Shown piece by piece: positions 28,250 through 37,973 of a DNA stretch of 64,000 nt. The notes beneath the pieces are model-generated. The model searched no databases and had not been told where the DNA came from. It was given only the letters and a program-made list of their open reading frames with translations. The stretch is from an uncultured Fretibacterium sp. (GTDB lineage Bacteria > Synergistota > Synergistia > Synergistales > Aminobacteriaceae). The translations under genes and the position numbers were made by a program. Every line of letters begins with the position of its first letter. Position 1 is the first letter of the stretch. Location of the stretch: assembly GCA_937911045.1 (NCBI GenBank), contig CALEPX010000087.1, positions 9,435 to 73,434 on the forward strand, given 5' to 3'.

Positions 28250-30313
28250 TTGAATAATAATTACACGAGAACTTTTACGAAAATTTTTGCGGTGATAATC
28301 TTTGCGACAGTGATTTGCTTTTCAGATTGCGTTTTTGCGGCGAGTAAATCAAAACAAAAATCCAAAGCTAAAGCCACTCCCAAAACGAATCAATCTCAGC
28401 AGCAGGTTCAGAAAACAAATTCTGCTGTGCGGGATCTGTTCTGGAAGAAATCCTGGGACAAACTCGATCAGACTTACAAATCGAGTCCGAATTTAACTCT
28501 GCAAGAATTATCGCTCATTGCCAACGCCTACAGATTCCAGAATAAATGGCAGCAAACCGTTGAAATTCTCGAATCACGCGTGAATAATTTTCCTGCGTCG
28601 GTGAAGCCTTACGCCGAAATGACGCTGATACTTGGCTACGAAAATCTCAAACGACCGCGCGATGGTCTTGTGCTTGCCGAACGTCTCTGGAAAAACGCGC
28701 CGACTGACCTGAAATATTACGTTGCTTATGCGCAATTCAGACTTCATGATTCGCTCTCGGATTCTAAAAACGCTTACAACGCTCTGCAACGAATGCTCAA
28801 TAATGCCGGAACTGACGACAAGAAAATATTCACGCTCAAGAAATTACTCGCACTCACGAATAATAACAGCAAGAAATCTCACGCAATGCAATTACTCGAA
28901 CTTCAGCCGTCTAACAAAGAAGCTGCGGATATTCTCTCAGCGACGCAGAATTGGGATAATAACACTCGTGTTGCATTAGGTGTGTACTCGCATTTGTCCG
29001 GCAATAACGCGACGGCGATTCAAGTTTTGAGCGGCGCAAACGGTCGCAAGGCTACGTATTATTACGCGTGGTCATTGTCACGTTCGAAGCAAAATACTGA
29101 CGCTCTGAATCTCTGGGGCAATCTCGCAATGACGGGAAATTCTTACGCGGCAAGTTCCGTAACCAGAATCGCAAATCTCGCGAAAGATTCCGGCATGAAA
29201 GAACCGTGTATTCAAGTCCTCGAACGCATCGCAAACGAACGCAAAGGCAATGTCAAAGCCAGAGCAATGCAGGCGTTAATCAATCTAATCGGCAAAGAAA
29301 ATTCCAAACGCAAAACGAATCTCGAAGCGCAAATGCTGAAACTTTACCCGAAATCGACTTATGCGTTCAACATTTTGTGGCGGCGTGCATGGAACAATCT
29401 AAACTCTGGAAACGCTGCCGAAGCCGTGAAATTATTCAAGCAATGCGACGCACCCGGAGTGGGTTTCTACAAACGCGCGCGAATCTTGTACTGGCTGTCG
29501 CACGCTCAGAAATCAGCCGGTCAGAAATCCGAATCCGAAAAAACTCTCGCACTCTTGAAACGCAAATATCCGCTCACAATCTACGGATTATTAACGCTTA
29601 ATCCGAACGAAATCCGAATCATTGACGGCAACAATCCGAGCCTGAATCTCGCGCCGTCAGAACTCGAAGAATGGGGCTTCATTAACAACGCGTATCTCAA
29701 ACTCTCAGTCCCTAAGGCTACGACGAAGCAATTATATCGAGCGTTATTATTATCGCGCTGGCTTGAACGTGACGAGGCATATTCTGAAGCACGGAAACTC
29801 GAAACGCTATTAACATCGAGTACGACGCTTTACAGGACTGATCTTGAAGCGTTATATCCAAGACCGTTTTACGAACAAGTCAATGCTGCTTCAAAACGAT
29901 ACGGTGTCGAGAAAAATTTCGTCTGGGCAATCATGCGTCAGGAAAGCGCGTTCAAACCGGATGCCCGCAGTTGGGTTGGTGCGGCGGGATTAATGCAGCT
30001 CATGCCCACGACAGCCAAGGACGAATCGAAACGTGCCGGTCTCTCGAAATATGACGTTTACAATCCAAACGATAATATCAAACTCGGGACTTCACATTTG
30101 AGTTGGCTCGGGAAAAGTTTTGCGCGTAAAGAATGGGTCATGGCGGCTTACAACGCGGGTTCAGGAAATGCGCGTAAATGGCTCAAGACTGTCAGCGAAA
30201 ATGTGAATCTGGATCTCTGGATTGAAGCTGTGAAAATCGACGAGACTTGCGGCTATGTTCAACGAGTGTCGGCTAATCTGGAAATCTATCGAATGCTTTA
30301 CGGCGATGATTAA
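28250..30313 (+). CDS. slt: Soluble lytic murein transglycosylase
   Basis: A periplasmic Slt70-type enzyme that cleaves peptidoglycan glycan strands to 1,6-anhydromuropeptides. A signal peptide (to about residue 28), then a long superhelical alpha-helical region of TPR-like repeats (residues about 60-520), then the SLT catalytic domain with RQESAF (catalytic Glu near residue 563), GAAGLMQLMPTTA and MAAYNAGSGNARKWL. Length 687 residues. The start is TTG 28250 after AAGGAG; an ATG just before it stops at once. TATAAT at 28202-28207 is a candidate -10. It overlaps tilS by eight bases. Confidence 0.93.
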   Translation: MNNNYTRTFTKIFAVIIFATVICFSDCVFAASKSKQKSKAKATPKTNQSQQQVQKTNSAVRDLFWKKSWDKLDQTYKSSPNLTLQELSLIANAYRFQNKWQQTVEILESRVNNFPASVKPYAEMTLILGYENLKRPRDGLVLAERLWKNAPTDLKYYVAYAQFRLHDSLSDSKNAYNALQRMLNNAGTDDKKIFTLKKLLALTNNNSKKSHAMQLLELQPSNKEAADILSATQNWDNNTRVALGVYSHLSGNNATAIQVLSGANGRKATYYYAWSLSRSKQNTDALNLWGNLAMTGNSYAASSVTRIANLAKDSGMKEPCIQVLERIANERKGNVKARAMQALINLIGKENSKRKTNLEAQMLKLYPKSTYAFNILWRRAWNNLNSGNAAEAVKLFKQCDAPGVGFYKRARILYWLSHAQKSAGQKSESEKTLALLKRKYPLTIYGLLTLNPNEIRIIDGNNPSLNLAPSELEEWGFINNAYLKLSVPKATTKQLYRALLLSRWLERDEAYSEARKLETLLTSSTTLYRTDLEALYPRPFYEQVNAASKRYGVEKNFVWAIMRQESAFKPDARSWVGAAGLMQLMPTTAKDESKRAGLSKYDVYNPNDNIKLGTSHLSWLGKSFARKEWVMAAYNAGSGNARKWLKTVSENVNLDLWIEAVKIDETCGYVQRVSANLEIYRMLYGDD

Positions 30314-31382
30314 CAAACACGAAATCCCGTTCGAATACTCAGATTACGTTTTGCGTGCGAAATTCCGGGAGATCGCAACTCGTCAAAACTGGCTGCATTC
30401 TGGGAAAATTATTCTGGCTGTATCTGGTGGCGGAGATTCTACGGCGTTAGCATGGTTCTTTCACAAATATTATGACGGGGAGTTCATGATTGCTCACGTG
30501 AATCACAATTTGCGCGGAGAGGATGCTGAGCGTGATGAGGCGTTCGTGAAAAATCTTGCGTCAGAAATGCAGGTTGAATTTGCCGCGAAAAAAGTCAGCG
30601 TCGGAGAAAATATTTTGCCGGGAGAATCTGTCGAATCAGCAGGACGGCGAATCCGCCATTCAGTTCTGGTTGAGTTCGCGAAAAATTCCGGAGTTCGTTA
30701 CGTTGCGTTGGCTCATAATCGTGACGACTTGGCTGAGACCGTGTTATTTAACATTCTGCGAGGCTCTGGGATTCGTGGTTCTGTAGGTATTCCGGAGATT
30801 AGCGAGTTTTCCGGCGTGAAATTTTTCAGACCGTTGATGGCTTTCAGGCGCGAATTTCTGCGGGAATTTCTGCGAGTCAGGGGGTTGTCGTGGCGTGAGG
30901 ACGTTTCGAATCAGGATAGCAAATACACGCGGAATTTCCTGAGATTGGAACTCTTGCCGTTAATCGCGAAGAATATCAACTCGAACGCAATCGAACATTT
31001 AGCAGAATTTGCCGAAGATATGCGCCCCGTGCGTGAATCCGAAGAATCTCGCAGCTATGAATTACTCGAACGTGTGAAAATTCACGAAGCAAATGCAACC
31101 GAACATTTAGCAGAATTTGCCGGAGACATGCGCCCCGTCCGTCATGAAGCCGGATTAAAACTCGACGCGAAAAAACTTCGCAAAATTCCGGAGCCGGATC
31201 TCAAGTTAATCATTCGCAAACTCGGACGCAATTTGAATCTGCAAACTCTGTCGCGAAATCGTTGTAATGAATTGTCACGTCTGCTCGCAAAATCTGAACC
31301 GTTCGTATTTCAATGGAGCGGTGCTGCAAAACTGGAATCCAAAGGGGGAGTATTGAGTGTTACGATTGGCGAAAATTCTTAG
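30306..31382 (+). CDS. tilS: tRNA(Ile)-lysidine synthetase
   Basis: TilS modifies cytidine 34 of the CAU-anticodon tRNA-Ile to lysidine, using ATP and lysine, so that it reads AUA. The PP-loop motif SGGGDST (residues about 40-46) and VNHNLRGEDAERDE are diagnostic, with HNRDDLAETVL further on. Length is 358 residues. In the C-terminal part a 36-residue unit containing EHLAEFA-DMRPVR is present twice in tandem (108 bases apart), an unusual local duplication. The ATG overlaps slt by eight bases; the end overlaps the next gene by 26. Confidence 0.93.
   Translation: MINKHEIPFEYSDYVLRAKFREIATRQNWLHSGKIILAVSGGGDSTALAWFFHKYYDGEFMIAHVNHNLRGEDAERDEAFVKNLASEMQVEFAAKKVSVGENILPGESVESAGRRIRHSVLVEFAKNSGVRYVALAHNRDDLAETVLFNILRGSGIRGSVGIPEISEFSGVKFFRPLMAFRREFLREFLRVRGLSWREDVSNQDSKYTRNFLRLELLPLIAKNINSNAIEHLAEFAEDMRPVRESEESRSYELLERVKIHEANATEHLAEFAGDMRPVRHEAGLKLDAKKLRKIPEPDLKLIIRKLGRNLNLQTLSRNRCNELSRLLAKSEPFVFQWSGAAKLESKGGVLSVTIGENS
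30984..31146 (+). repeat. 108-base tandem duplication inside tilS
   Basis: Two similar copies of about 54 bases, at 30984-31037 and 31092-31146, lie exactly 108 bases apart, keeping the reading frame. Both encode the core EHLAEFA, one variable residue, then DMRPVR. The second copy differs at several positions, so the duplication is not brand new. Confidence 0.8.
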
Positions 31383-33870
31383 GGAGTTGGACTTGATCGC
31401 GAAAAGTCTGGAGCAAATATCGAATCTCAAGGACATAGACGAACGACGCAAAGAACTTGAACGGCAGCAGGCGTTATTTGTTCCGCTGAAACAACGGCTC
31501 GAACGTGGCGGAAAAGCTCTCGAACTCGGCGAAGATTACGAATCAATCAAAGACCTGCGCAAATTACGCGAACAGAATCGCATGAAACAATCGTCATTAC
31601 GTGAAGAACTCGCAGCAATCCGCAATGACCTGAAAAATTCAGAGGAAGCGTTGACGATAAGCGAGATCGAATATCGCAATAAATTATCAGAACAAACTCA
31701 GCTTAATAACACGATCTTGAAAGTCAGGGAGCTTGACCGGAAAATTTCGGAGTTACATGACGTGAGCGTTCAAATCCGGGATCAATTCGAGGAATCTGAG
31801 CGAAACTTGCGTGATGCCACGATTGAAGTCGAGAAAAAACAGATTGCTCTCGAACGGACTGCGCTTGAGTTACGTGATGCCAGGAAATTTCTGCAGGTTC
31901 ACGCGTATGACGAAAAGCTCAAGACCGCACTCGACGCGATAAAAAAATGCTACGAATTATACGACGAGGCTGAGAGAAAACGTCTTGCTGTGAAAAGTTC
32001 CTGGGATAATGCGATATTAAAAAAACAACAGGATCAGGGCATTCTGAAAGACAGAACTTCGCTGCTGAATGACGTGATTCACAAGTACGCAATCATCGAG
32101 AAAAATTACGTGAAAGCCAACGCGTTTTACGAGAACTCACTGAAGGGTAAGAGCTTGGCTGAATGGCGCGAAATTTGCGAGAGAAATATCGCGAAACTTA
32201 ACGATCTTGACGAGTTATACAAGACGTTCCAGAGCGAGAAAATTCTGCACGAAAAGTTAAATAATCTGCACGCTCAGAAATTGCAAATGCACCAGGAAAC
32301 GCGTAATCTGAATCTTCAGGACATCGAACAGACCAGCAAAATCAACGAATATCGTCAGGAAGTCGCGAAACTCGAACGCCGCGTAAAATTGCTGCACAGT
32401 ATTCAGGATTTGGACGCAGTGCGCGAACTTTTGGAAGATAACATGGCGTGTCCGTTGTGCGGATCAATGACTCACCCGTACACTTCCGGCGCGAAAATTC
32501 CAGACCCGAACGAAGTCCAGAACCAGTTAATACAAGCTCAGAACGCTCTCGAAAATTTGCGGAAAGAATTATCCGAACGTCAAGAGAAAACCGGCAGAAT
32601 TAATAACGACATTTCATCACTGGCTCGAAACGAGTCCGAACTCAAGAATCTTCTGAGTGATTTGAACTCGAAAATTTCGGCTAAAGTTGCGGATTTAGGT
32701 TTGCGAATCGGCACTGGAATATCGCCGTTTGAAGAAATAGATCGCGTTCGACAGATTACTCGTGACCAGTTGCAGCTCGCTCGAAATGCAGCCGAAACAA
32801 TCGAGACAGCCCAGCGTGATTTGAAAGCCGCTACTGATGATTTCGAAAAGATCAAGCAATCCCGTGAAGAGTTGACGCAGTTTTCTCAGGAAGCGACGTT
32901 TCTGGTTCAGAATGACAAGACCGAAGAAGCACGTCTCGAAAACGAAAGCAAATCTCAGGAAGAAATCACAGCAAGTCTCAAGCGTGAGTTAATTTCGCAG
33001 CTGATGCCCTATGGCTACAAATCTCTGCCCGAACGTGAGCCGCAGAAAGTTTTGACGGAACTTGATCTCAGATTATCGGCGTGGCTTGATGGCGCGAAGA
33101 AACGCACGGATCTTGAACACGAACTATCGATAATTCAGAACGAGATCAACGCACTCAAGAAAGATCGCGATAATTCGAAGCTTAGGCGCGAGGCATTGCT
33201 CAGTCAGTTGAAAGCCTCAGAAGCAGACCGTGAAACTTTGCAGCAGCAGCGTGTGATTACATTTGCGTCACGAGACCCCGAATCCGAACTTGACAAAATG
33301 AATCGCAGCGTAACTTTCCTGAGGGCACAACTTGATGAACGCAACACTTCGAAAAATTCACACGCCCTCAAGCTGTCACAAATTCAGGATTCGATTCACG
33401 CACTCGAAACAGAAATGGCTACGGGACGCGAACAGCTGCAATTATTGGAAGTGAAATTCAGCAAGAAAATGCTTAAATTGGGTTTCAAAAGCGAAGATGA
33501 TTACGTTTCGTCATGTTTGACCAGCGAAGAACGCCGTGATTTGCAGAATAAATTAAAGGAGCTGACCCAAACTGACATAGAGCTTGCTGCTGAATATGAA
33601 AATACTCGCGCAAAATTACTCGAACTGCAATCGAATTTGACGACGAATTTCTCGTTTAACTCCGACGAACTTGCTGAGCGTGTGCATGAACTTGAGCAGC
33701 AATTCACTCAGGAACTCGCGAAAGATTCCAACACCGAAGAAGTCCGGGCATATAATCAAGAGCTTAGAATTAATTTGCAGCCGAAGATTCAGGGTTTAGC
33801 GATGCGTTGCGGCTTCAAAGACCCGTTCGAAGAATCAGGCTCAGGATCAGGATCAGGCTATGTGCAATAA
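31357..33870 (+). CDS. SbcC/Rad50-like coiled-coil protein with zinc-hook motif but no ATPase heads
   Basis: An 837-residue protein that is almost wholly coiled coil, interrupted near residue 366 by CPLCGSMTHP, which matches the CPxCGS-HP zinc hook that joins two SbcC/Rad50 arms. Both ATPase lobes are missing: no Walker A at the N-terminus, no signature motif, Walker B or D-loop at the C-terminus, where SbcC proteins carry them (usually about 1000 residues or more). The ends are flush with tilS (26-base overlap) and a convergent gene (18-base overlap), so no remnant heads are present. GTG 31357 follows GGGGGAG. It ends in a Gly-Ser run. Role unknown; possibly a structural partner for heads encoded elsewhere. 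Confidence 0.7.
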   Translation: MLRLAKILRELDLIAKSLEQISNLKDIDERRKELERQQALFVPLKQRLERGGKALELGEDYESIKDLRKLREQNRMKQSSLREELAAIRNDLKNSEEALTISEIEYRNKLSEQTQLNNTILKVRELDRKISELHDVSVQIRDQFEESERNLRDATIEVEKKQIALERTALELRDARKFLQVHAYDEKLKTALDAIKKCYELYDEAERKRLAVKSSWDNAILKKQQDQGILKDRTSLLNDVIHKYAIIEKNYVKANAFYENSLKGKSLAEWREICERNIAKLNDLDELYKTFQSEKILHEKLNNLHAQKLQMHQETRNLNLQDIEQTSKINEYRQEVAKLERRVKLLHSIQDLDAVRELLEDNMACPLCGSMTHPYTSGAKIPDPNEVQNQLIQAQNALENLRKELSERQEKTGRINNDISSLARNESELKNLLSDLNSKISAKVADLGLRIGTGISPFEEIDRVRQITRDQLQLARNAAETIETAQRDLKAATDDFEKIKQSREELTQFSQEATFLVQNDKTEEARLENESKSQEEITASLKRELISQLMPYGYKSLPEREPQKVLTELDLRLSAWLDGAKKRTDLEHELSIIQNEINALKKDRDNSKLRREALLSQLKASEADRETLQQQRVITFASRDPESELDKMNRSVTFLRAQLDERNTSKNSHALKLSQIQDSIHALETEMATGREQLQLLEVKFSKKMLKLGFKSEDDYVSSCLTSEERRDLQNKLKELTQTDIELAAEYENTRAKLLELQSNLTTNFSFNSDELAERVHELEQQFTQELAKDSNTEEVRAYNQELRINLQPKIQGLAMRCGFKDPFEESGSGSGSGYVQ

Positions 33871-34722
33871 TTTCGCAGCGTTGTTAAAAAATATGTTGGC
33901 TTTATCCAGATCCGATAATTCCGGAATTGATTCTATCTCGTGAATAGTCTGGGCTTGATCGCTCCATGGTGAATCCGTGCCGAAAATCACACGTTCTGAG
34001 CCGTAATCGCGAATAATTCTCACAAATTCGTCTTTACTCAGCAAGTTCAGATCTTGATCATTCCATCTGTTATCACTGTTATCACTGGGTGTCATGCGTC
34101 CGAGTGAAAAAGCCGTGTCGATATAAACCTGCGTATGCCTGAATAACTCGCACGATTCGCGCCAAATTTTCCAGCCGCCCATGTGAGCAAGAATCACTCG
34201 AAAATTTCCGGAATTTTTCAACGCACGAAGAATTTTTTCCGGCAACGCCTGACCTTCACCCGGGAATCCAATGTCCCAGCCAGCGTGAATCATCGTGATT
34301 AATCCCAACTCGCCAGCACAGCCAAGAATTTTCACGAATCTTTCATCATCGATATTAACGCCTTGATAAACCGGATGTATTTTTATGCCGACGATTCCGG
34401 ATTTTGATATGCGCTCTAACTCGCCGCGAAAATTCTCAAATTCAGGGTGAATTGCTCCGAACGAAATTATTCCGCGAGCTTCTGAGTGTTCGAGATTTAG
34501 CTTGATTGCGTAATTATTAATGCTCGTAACTTGTGAAGCTTTCGTAGCGACGGGCAACAGAACCGAATGATTTACTCCGGATTTCGCCATTGAGTTTTCA
34601 AGAGCTGTAATCGTTCCGTTTGTGAATGCGACAGTGCCGCTTTTTTCCTGCAACGTTTTGATTGCGTGTGAAGCGATTTTCTCCGGGAATGTGTGTACGT
34701 GAATGTCAATAATTTTTCTCAT
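33853..34722 (-). CDS. Amidohydrolase family metal-dependent hydrolase (TIM barrel)
   Basis: A 289-residue member of the amidohydrolase-2 family. Metal-binding DIHVHTFP is at the start, further ligands are in KIHPVYQ, MIHAGWD and LAHMGGW, and the final aspartate in FGTDSPW. All hallmark residues are present, so it should be active on a C-N or C-C bond, for example as a hydrolase or decarboxylase. It starts at ATG 34722. The -10 TATAAT overlaps the T-tail of the terminator upstream. It follows the glycerol operon but has no obvious link to it. Substrate unknown. Confidence 0.85.
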   Translation of the reverse strand: MRKIIDIHVHTFPEKIASHAIKTLQEKSGTVAFTNGTITALENSMAKSGVNHSVLLPVATKASQVTSINNYAIKLNLEHSEARGIISFGAIHPEFENFRGELERISKSGIVGIKIHPVYQGVNIDDERFVKILGCAGELGLITMIHAGWDIGFPGEGQALPEKILRALKNSGNFRVILAHMGGWKIWRESCELFRHTQVYIDTAFSLGRMTPSDNSDNRWNDQDLNLLSKDEFVRIIRDYGSERVIFGTDSPWSDQAQTIHEIESIPELSDLDKANIFFNNAAKLLHIA

Positions 34723-34739
34723 AATCGCGTATTATAAAA

Positions 34740-34769
34740 CACAAGCCCCCGAATTTTCGAGAGCCTGTG
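34740..34769 (-). terminator. Terminator at the end of the glycerol operon
   Basis: A 14-base-pair stem with three G-U pairs and a two-base loop, read on the minus strand, followed by TTTTATAAT. It lies just after the DUF1667 stop. Confidence 0.75.
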
Positions 34770-34773
34770 AATT

Positions 34774-35148
34774 TTACGCTGATTCTAAATCGCGGCTTGC
34801 TACAATATCGACATCAGTTCCGCAAGCGTTGTGAATCAAAACTTGACCGATCTTAATCGGAGCTTGAATTTCGAGTTTTGCGACTTCCTGAGCTATTGCG
34901 AATAATTTCCCTTTCGGAGCGGGAGTTTTGCTGCGAATCGGACACACCGGTAATTTCCCGTTCTTGACACGAACCGTTGAAGCGAAAACCCGTCTGGGAT
35001 CTTTGACTTCGGATTTAGCGTAACTTGCGCCTCTTGGACACGAATTTCCTTCGACACTTTTGACTTCGCCATCTTCAAGCGTAACCGTCAAACCGCAGCC
35101 AAGCGGACATGATACGCAAATAAATTTTTTCTCGCTAATTTCTGACAT
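34774..35148 (-). CDS. DUF1667 iron-sulfur-type protein of the glycerol-3-phosphate dehydrogenase system
   Basis: A 124-residue protein of the DUF1667 family, which regularly accompanies GlpA/GlpB-like flavoproteins. The N-terminal cysteine set CVSCPLGCGLTV and the later SCPRG resemble the cysteine-rich start of molybdopterin oxidoreductases and could bind an iron-sulfur cluster. ATG 35148 follows GAGGTG. It is the last gene of the glp operon, 15 bases after the GlpB-like gene. Probably an electron-transfer or assembly component; its exact role is not established. Confidence 0.85.
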   Translation of the reverse strand: MSEISEKKFICVSCPLGCGLTVTLEDGEVKSVEGNSCPRGASYAKSEVKDPRRVFASTVRVKNGKLPVCPIRSKTPAPKGKLFAIAQEVAKLEIQAPIKIGQVLIHNACGTDVDIVASRDLESA

Positions 35149-35163
35149 GTGAATCACCTCGAA

Positions 35164-36420
35164 TTATACCGGCTGAATATCGACTATTATTTCCCGCAAA
35201 TCCGGCATCGCTTTAATCTGAGCGGCTTTGATTTTCACTTCATTCATTTCACCGGGTCTGGCATAGCGTAATCGCTGCGTGTAAAATTCCGGCGTTGTGA
35301 AAACTTTGCAAGCTTGTTCAATCGGTCTCGTTACGCGCATAAAAATCGTCGTGTCAGATTCTCCCGTGACAAATTGCGGTGAAAATAATCTGACGTTCTC
35401 GCCGCCTTTAACCGGAATCCTGCGAATATCCCCGGAAATTTCTCCGGCTGCATAACGAGCTGCGTTTGTTCCGGCTATTAAGCCTTCATCGCTGACGTTA
35501 TCGACCAGATCATACACTATTACGACATTGCCTGCCGCGAAAATTGCCGGATTACTCGTCTGCAACAAATCATTCACGACCGGACCGCCCGTAACTTTAT
35601 GAATTTCTACACCAGCCATGCGTGATAATTCGTTCTCAGGAATCAATCCGATTGCAAGCAAAAGCGTGTCACATGCGACGAATCTTTCCGTGGATTTTAT
35701 CGGAGCTTTATTCGCGTCAACTTTCGCAACTGTAACGCCTTCGAGACGATCTTTGCCGTGAATTTTCGTGACCGTAGTTTCCAGATGAAACGGAATGCCG
35801 TAATCGTCCAGACACTGAGCGATATTTCTACGCAAGCCGCCCGGCCATGACATCACTTCATAAACTCCCTCGACTTCCGCGCCCTCCCAGATCATTCGAC
35901 GCGCCATTATCAAGCCAATATCGCCCGAACCCAAAATTACCGCACGTTTTCCGGGCATGTAGCCTTCCATGTTTACGAATCTCTGAGCAGTTCCAGCCGT
36001 GTAAATTCCAGCAGGTCTAGTTCCCGGGATTCGAATCGCACCCAACGGACGCTCACGACAGCCCATAGTCAGCACAATCGCTTTCGGATTCAAGCATTCG
36101 ATCCCTCGTTCTCGATTCATCGTCCAAACCTGATTCGAGTTTTTGTCAATCTGGAATACCATTGTGTTCGTGCGAAATTCTACGCCGGTTTCATGAGCCT
36201 GTTGAATAAATCTGTGCATGTATTCAGGTCCGGTCAATTCCTCGCGAAAAGTTCTAAGACCAAAGCCCGGGTGAATACACTGTTGCAAAATTCCGCCCAA
36301 ATCCCAATCGCGTTCAAGTATTACTACATGTTCAGCACCTTGTTTTCTCGCGCCGATTCCTGCAGCAACTCCAGCAGGCCCAGCACCGATAATTAACACG
36401 TCAATATTATTATTAAGCAT
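35164..36420 (-). CDS. FAD/NAD(P)-dependent oxidoreductase (GlpB-like subunit)
   Basis: A 418-residue flavoprotein of the pyridine nucleotide-disulfide oxidoreductase type. The FAD-binding motif GAGPAGVAAGIGA is at residues 12-24, and a second Rossmann motif GSGDIGLIMARRM is near 170; a conserved AAGNVV ends the FAD site. There is no CxxxxC redox disulfide. With GlpA and DUF1667 it forms the three-component glycerol-3-phosphate dehydrogenase seen in anaerobes. It overlaps glpA by eight bases. Electron acceptor unknown. Confidence 0.88.
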   Translation of the reverse strand: MLNNNIDVLIIGAGPAGVAAGIGARKQGAEHVVILERDWDLGGILQQCIHPGFGLRTFREELTGPEYMHRFIQQAHETGVEFRTNTMVFQIDKNSNQVWTMNRERGIECLNPKAIVLTMGCRERPLGAIRIPGTRPAGIYTAGTAQRFVNMEGYMPGKRAVILGSGDIGLIMARRMIWEGAEVEGVYEVMSWPGGLRRNIAQCLDDYGIPFHLETTVTKIHGKDRLEGVTVAKVDANKAPIKSTERFVACDTLLLAIGLIPENELSRMAGVEIHKVTGGPVVNDLLQTSNPAIFAAGNVVIVYDLVDNVSDEGLIAGTNAARYAAGEISGDIRRIPVKGGENVRLFSPQFVTGESDTTIFMRVTRPIEQACKVFTTPEFYTQRLRYARPGEMNEVKIKAAQIKAMPDLREIIVDIQPV

Positions 36421-37903
36421 TGAGCCTCGCCTCCTGTTTATTATTCAGCAAAAATTCCTTCGTTTTGCCGACTAATAATCTCGAATCGCCACCGTGACGT
36501 GTGATCGCATCTAATGGCACACCCAATTCTCGCGACAAAATTTCCGCAACTCTTGGGCAACAAAATCCGCCCTGACAACGACCAGTCCCCGCACGCGTCA
36601 GCATTTTCACAGCCGTTACAGTTCTTGCGCCGCGCCTGATAGCCTCGATTACCTGACCTTCAGTTACAGTTTCGCAGCGACAAACGATTTGCGCATAAGC
36701 CGGATCAGATTTTGCGAGTTCCTTTCGTTCGTCCATGCTCGAATACAAGAATCTGGGAATATTCCTGCGTTCGGGAACAAATTTCTCGTTCGGAATGAAT
36801 TTGAGCTTATCACCGAAATTTTCACGCAGCAAATCAGCAACATAAACCGCAATCGCCGGAGCAGAAGTGAATCCCGGAGATTTTATGCCGGCAACGTTCA
36901 CGAATCCGCGCGGATTTTCGAGAGCCTTAATCATGAAATCGCCCGTATCTGTATTAGCTCGAACTCCTGCAAAAGTCGTAATATTCAAGTTCACCGGAAA
37001 ATTCGGGACTAATCGTCTAGCACCATTCAGAACTTCCGCGAGACCTTCAGGTGTTGTCGAATTATCTTCTGGATCGTCCTGTTCTGTAGCAGTCGGTCCG
37101 GATAATAAATTACCCTCGGCTGTCTGAGCGACTGTGATTCCTTTGCCGGCTTTCGATGGACACGAGAACATGAAGCTGTGAATGAATCCCTGAGTAGTCC
37201 TGTCCAGCAGGAAATATTCGCCCTTCGTCGGGATAATTCTGAAACTCGTATCGCCTGCCCATTCCGAAATTTCTCCCGAATGAACTCCCGCAGCATTTAT
37301 CAAGACCGGGGCTTCGAAAATTCCGCGATTAGTATTTACGCCTTTAATATCTCCGCTGGGTTCGAAAATTAATCCTGTAACGAGCGTTTCGAGAAATAAT
37401 TCCGCACCGTTAGTCTGAGCATTCTCGATGAAAGCAGCAACAGCTTCGAAATTATTAATTATGCCAGCCTCAGGTGACCATAGAGCCGCGATGATTTCTT
37501 TTGAAGCGTTTGGTTCACGTTCGCGCAATTTGTCGCCGGAGATTATTTCCAAGCCCGGAGCACCGTTAGCGTTTCCCTGAGCGAGCAGTTTCTCAAGATG
37601 CAATTTCTCCTCGTCACTGAACGCGCAGACATACGAGCCGCATTCGTCCAAGTGAATATCTAATTCGTCTTTGAGTTTGTGCCATAATTTATTTCCAGGG
37701 ACGCAGAATTTCGCTTTTACAGTTCCGGGTTTGTCATCGAATCCGCCGTGAATCATTGAGCTGTTCGCACGACTTGCACCCGACGGAAGTTCTGAAGCTT
37801 TATCGAGTACTGCAATTTTGAGCTTGTATCGTGACAATTCGCGCGCAATTCCCGAGCCGATTACCCCAGCTCCGATTATTATCACGTCGTATTTTTTCGC
37901 CAT
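36413..37903 (-). CDS. glpA: Glycerol-3-phosphate dehydrogenase, FAD-dependent (GlpA/GlpO-like) with [2Fe-2S] domain
   Basis: Oxidises sn-glycerol-3-phosphate to dihydroxyacetone phosphate. The N-terminal Rossmann motif GAGVIGSGIARELSRY and the DAO-type substrate domain are followed by a C-terminal BFD-like [2Fe-2S] domain with CRCETVTEGQV and GTGRCQGGFCCPRV (about residues 403-450). Length is 496 residues, matching the anaerobic GlpA type with fused iron-sulfur domain. It lies downstream of glpK behind a hairpin terminator. Start ATG 37903 after GAAGGGGGT. Confidence 0.93.
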   Translation of the reverse strand: MAKKYDVIIIGAGVIGSGIARELSRYKLKIAVLDKASELPSGASRANSSMIHGGFDDKPGTVKAKFCVPGNKLWHKLKDELDIHLDECGSYVCAFSDEEKLHLEKLLAQGNANGAPGLEIISGDKLREREPNASKEIIAALWSPEAGIINNFEAVAAFIENAQTNGAELFLETLVTGLIFEPSGDIKGVNTNRGIFEAPVLINAAGVHSGEISEWAGDTSFRIIPTKGEYFLLDRTTQGFIHSFMFSCPSKAGKGITVAQTAEGNLLSGPTATEQDDPEDNSTTPEGLAEVLNGARRLVPNFPVNLNITTFAGVRANTDTGDFMIKALENPRGFVNVAGIKSPGFTSAPAIAVYVADLLRENFGDKLKFIPNEKFVPERRNIPRFLYSSMDERKELAKSDPAYAQIVCRCETVTEGQVIEAIRRGARTVTAVKMLTRAGTGRCQGGFCCPRVAEILSRELGVPLDAITRHGGDSRLLVGKTKEFLLNNKQEARLNA

Positions 37904-37920
37904 GAGTTTACCCCCTTCAG

Positions 37921-37953
37921 ATAAAAATAACCCCCCTGCGCTGTATCAGGGGG
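37921..37953 (-). terminator. Hairpin terminator or attenuator between glpK and glpA
   Basis: On the minus strand CCCCCTG and CAGGGGG (37947-37953 and 37932-37938) form a seven-pair stem, followed by a T-rich TTATTTTTAT. It may lower transcription into glpA relative to glpF-glpK. Confidence 0.6.
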
Positions 37954-37973
37954 ATAAAAAGCTAAATAACTTA

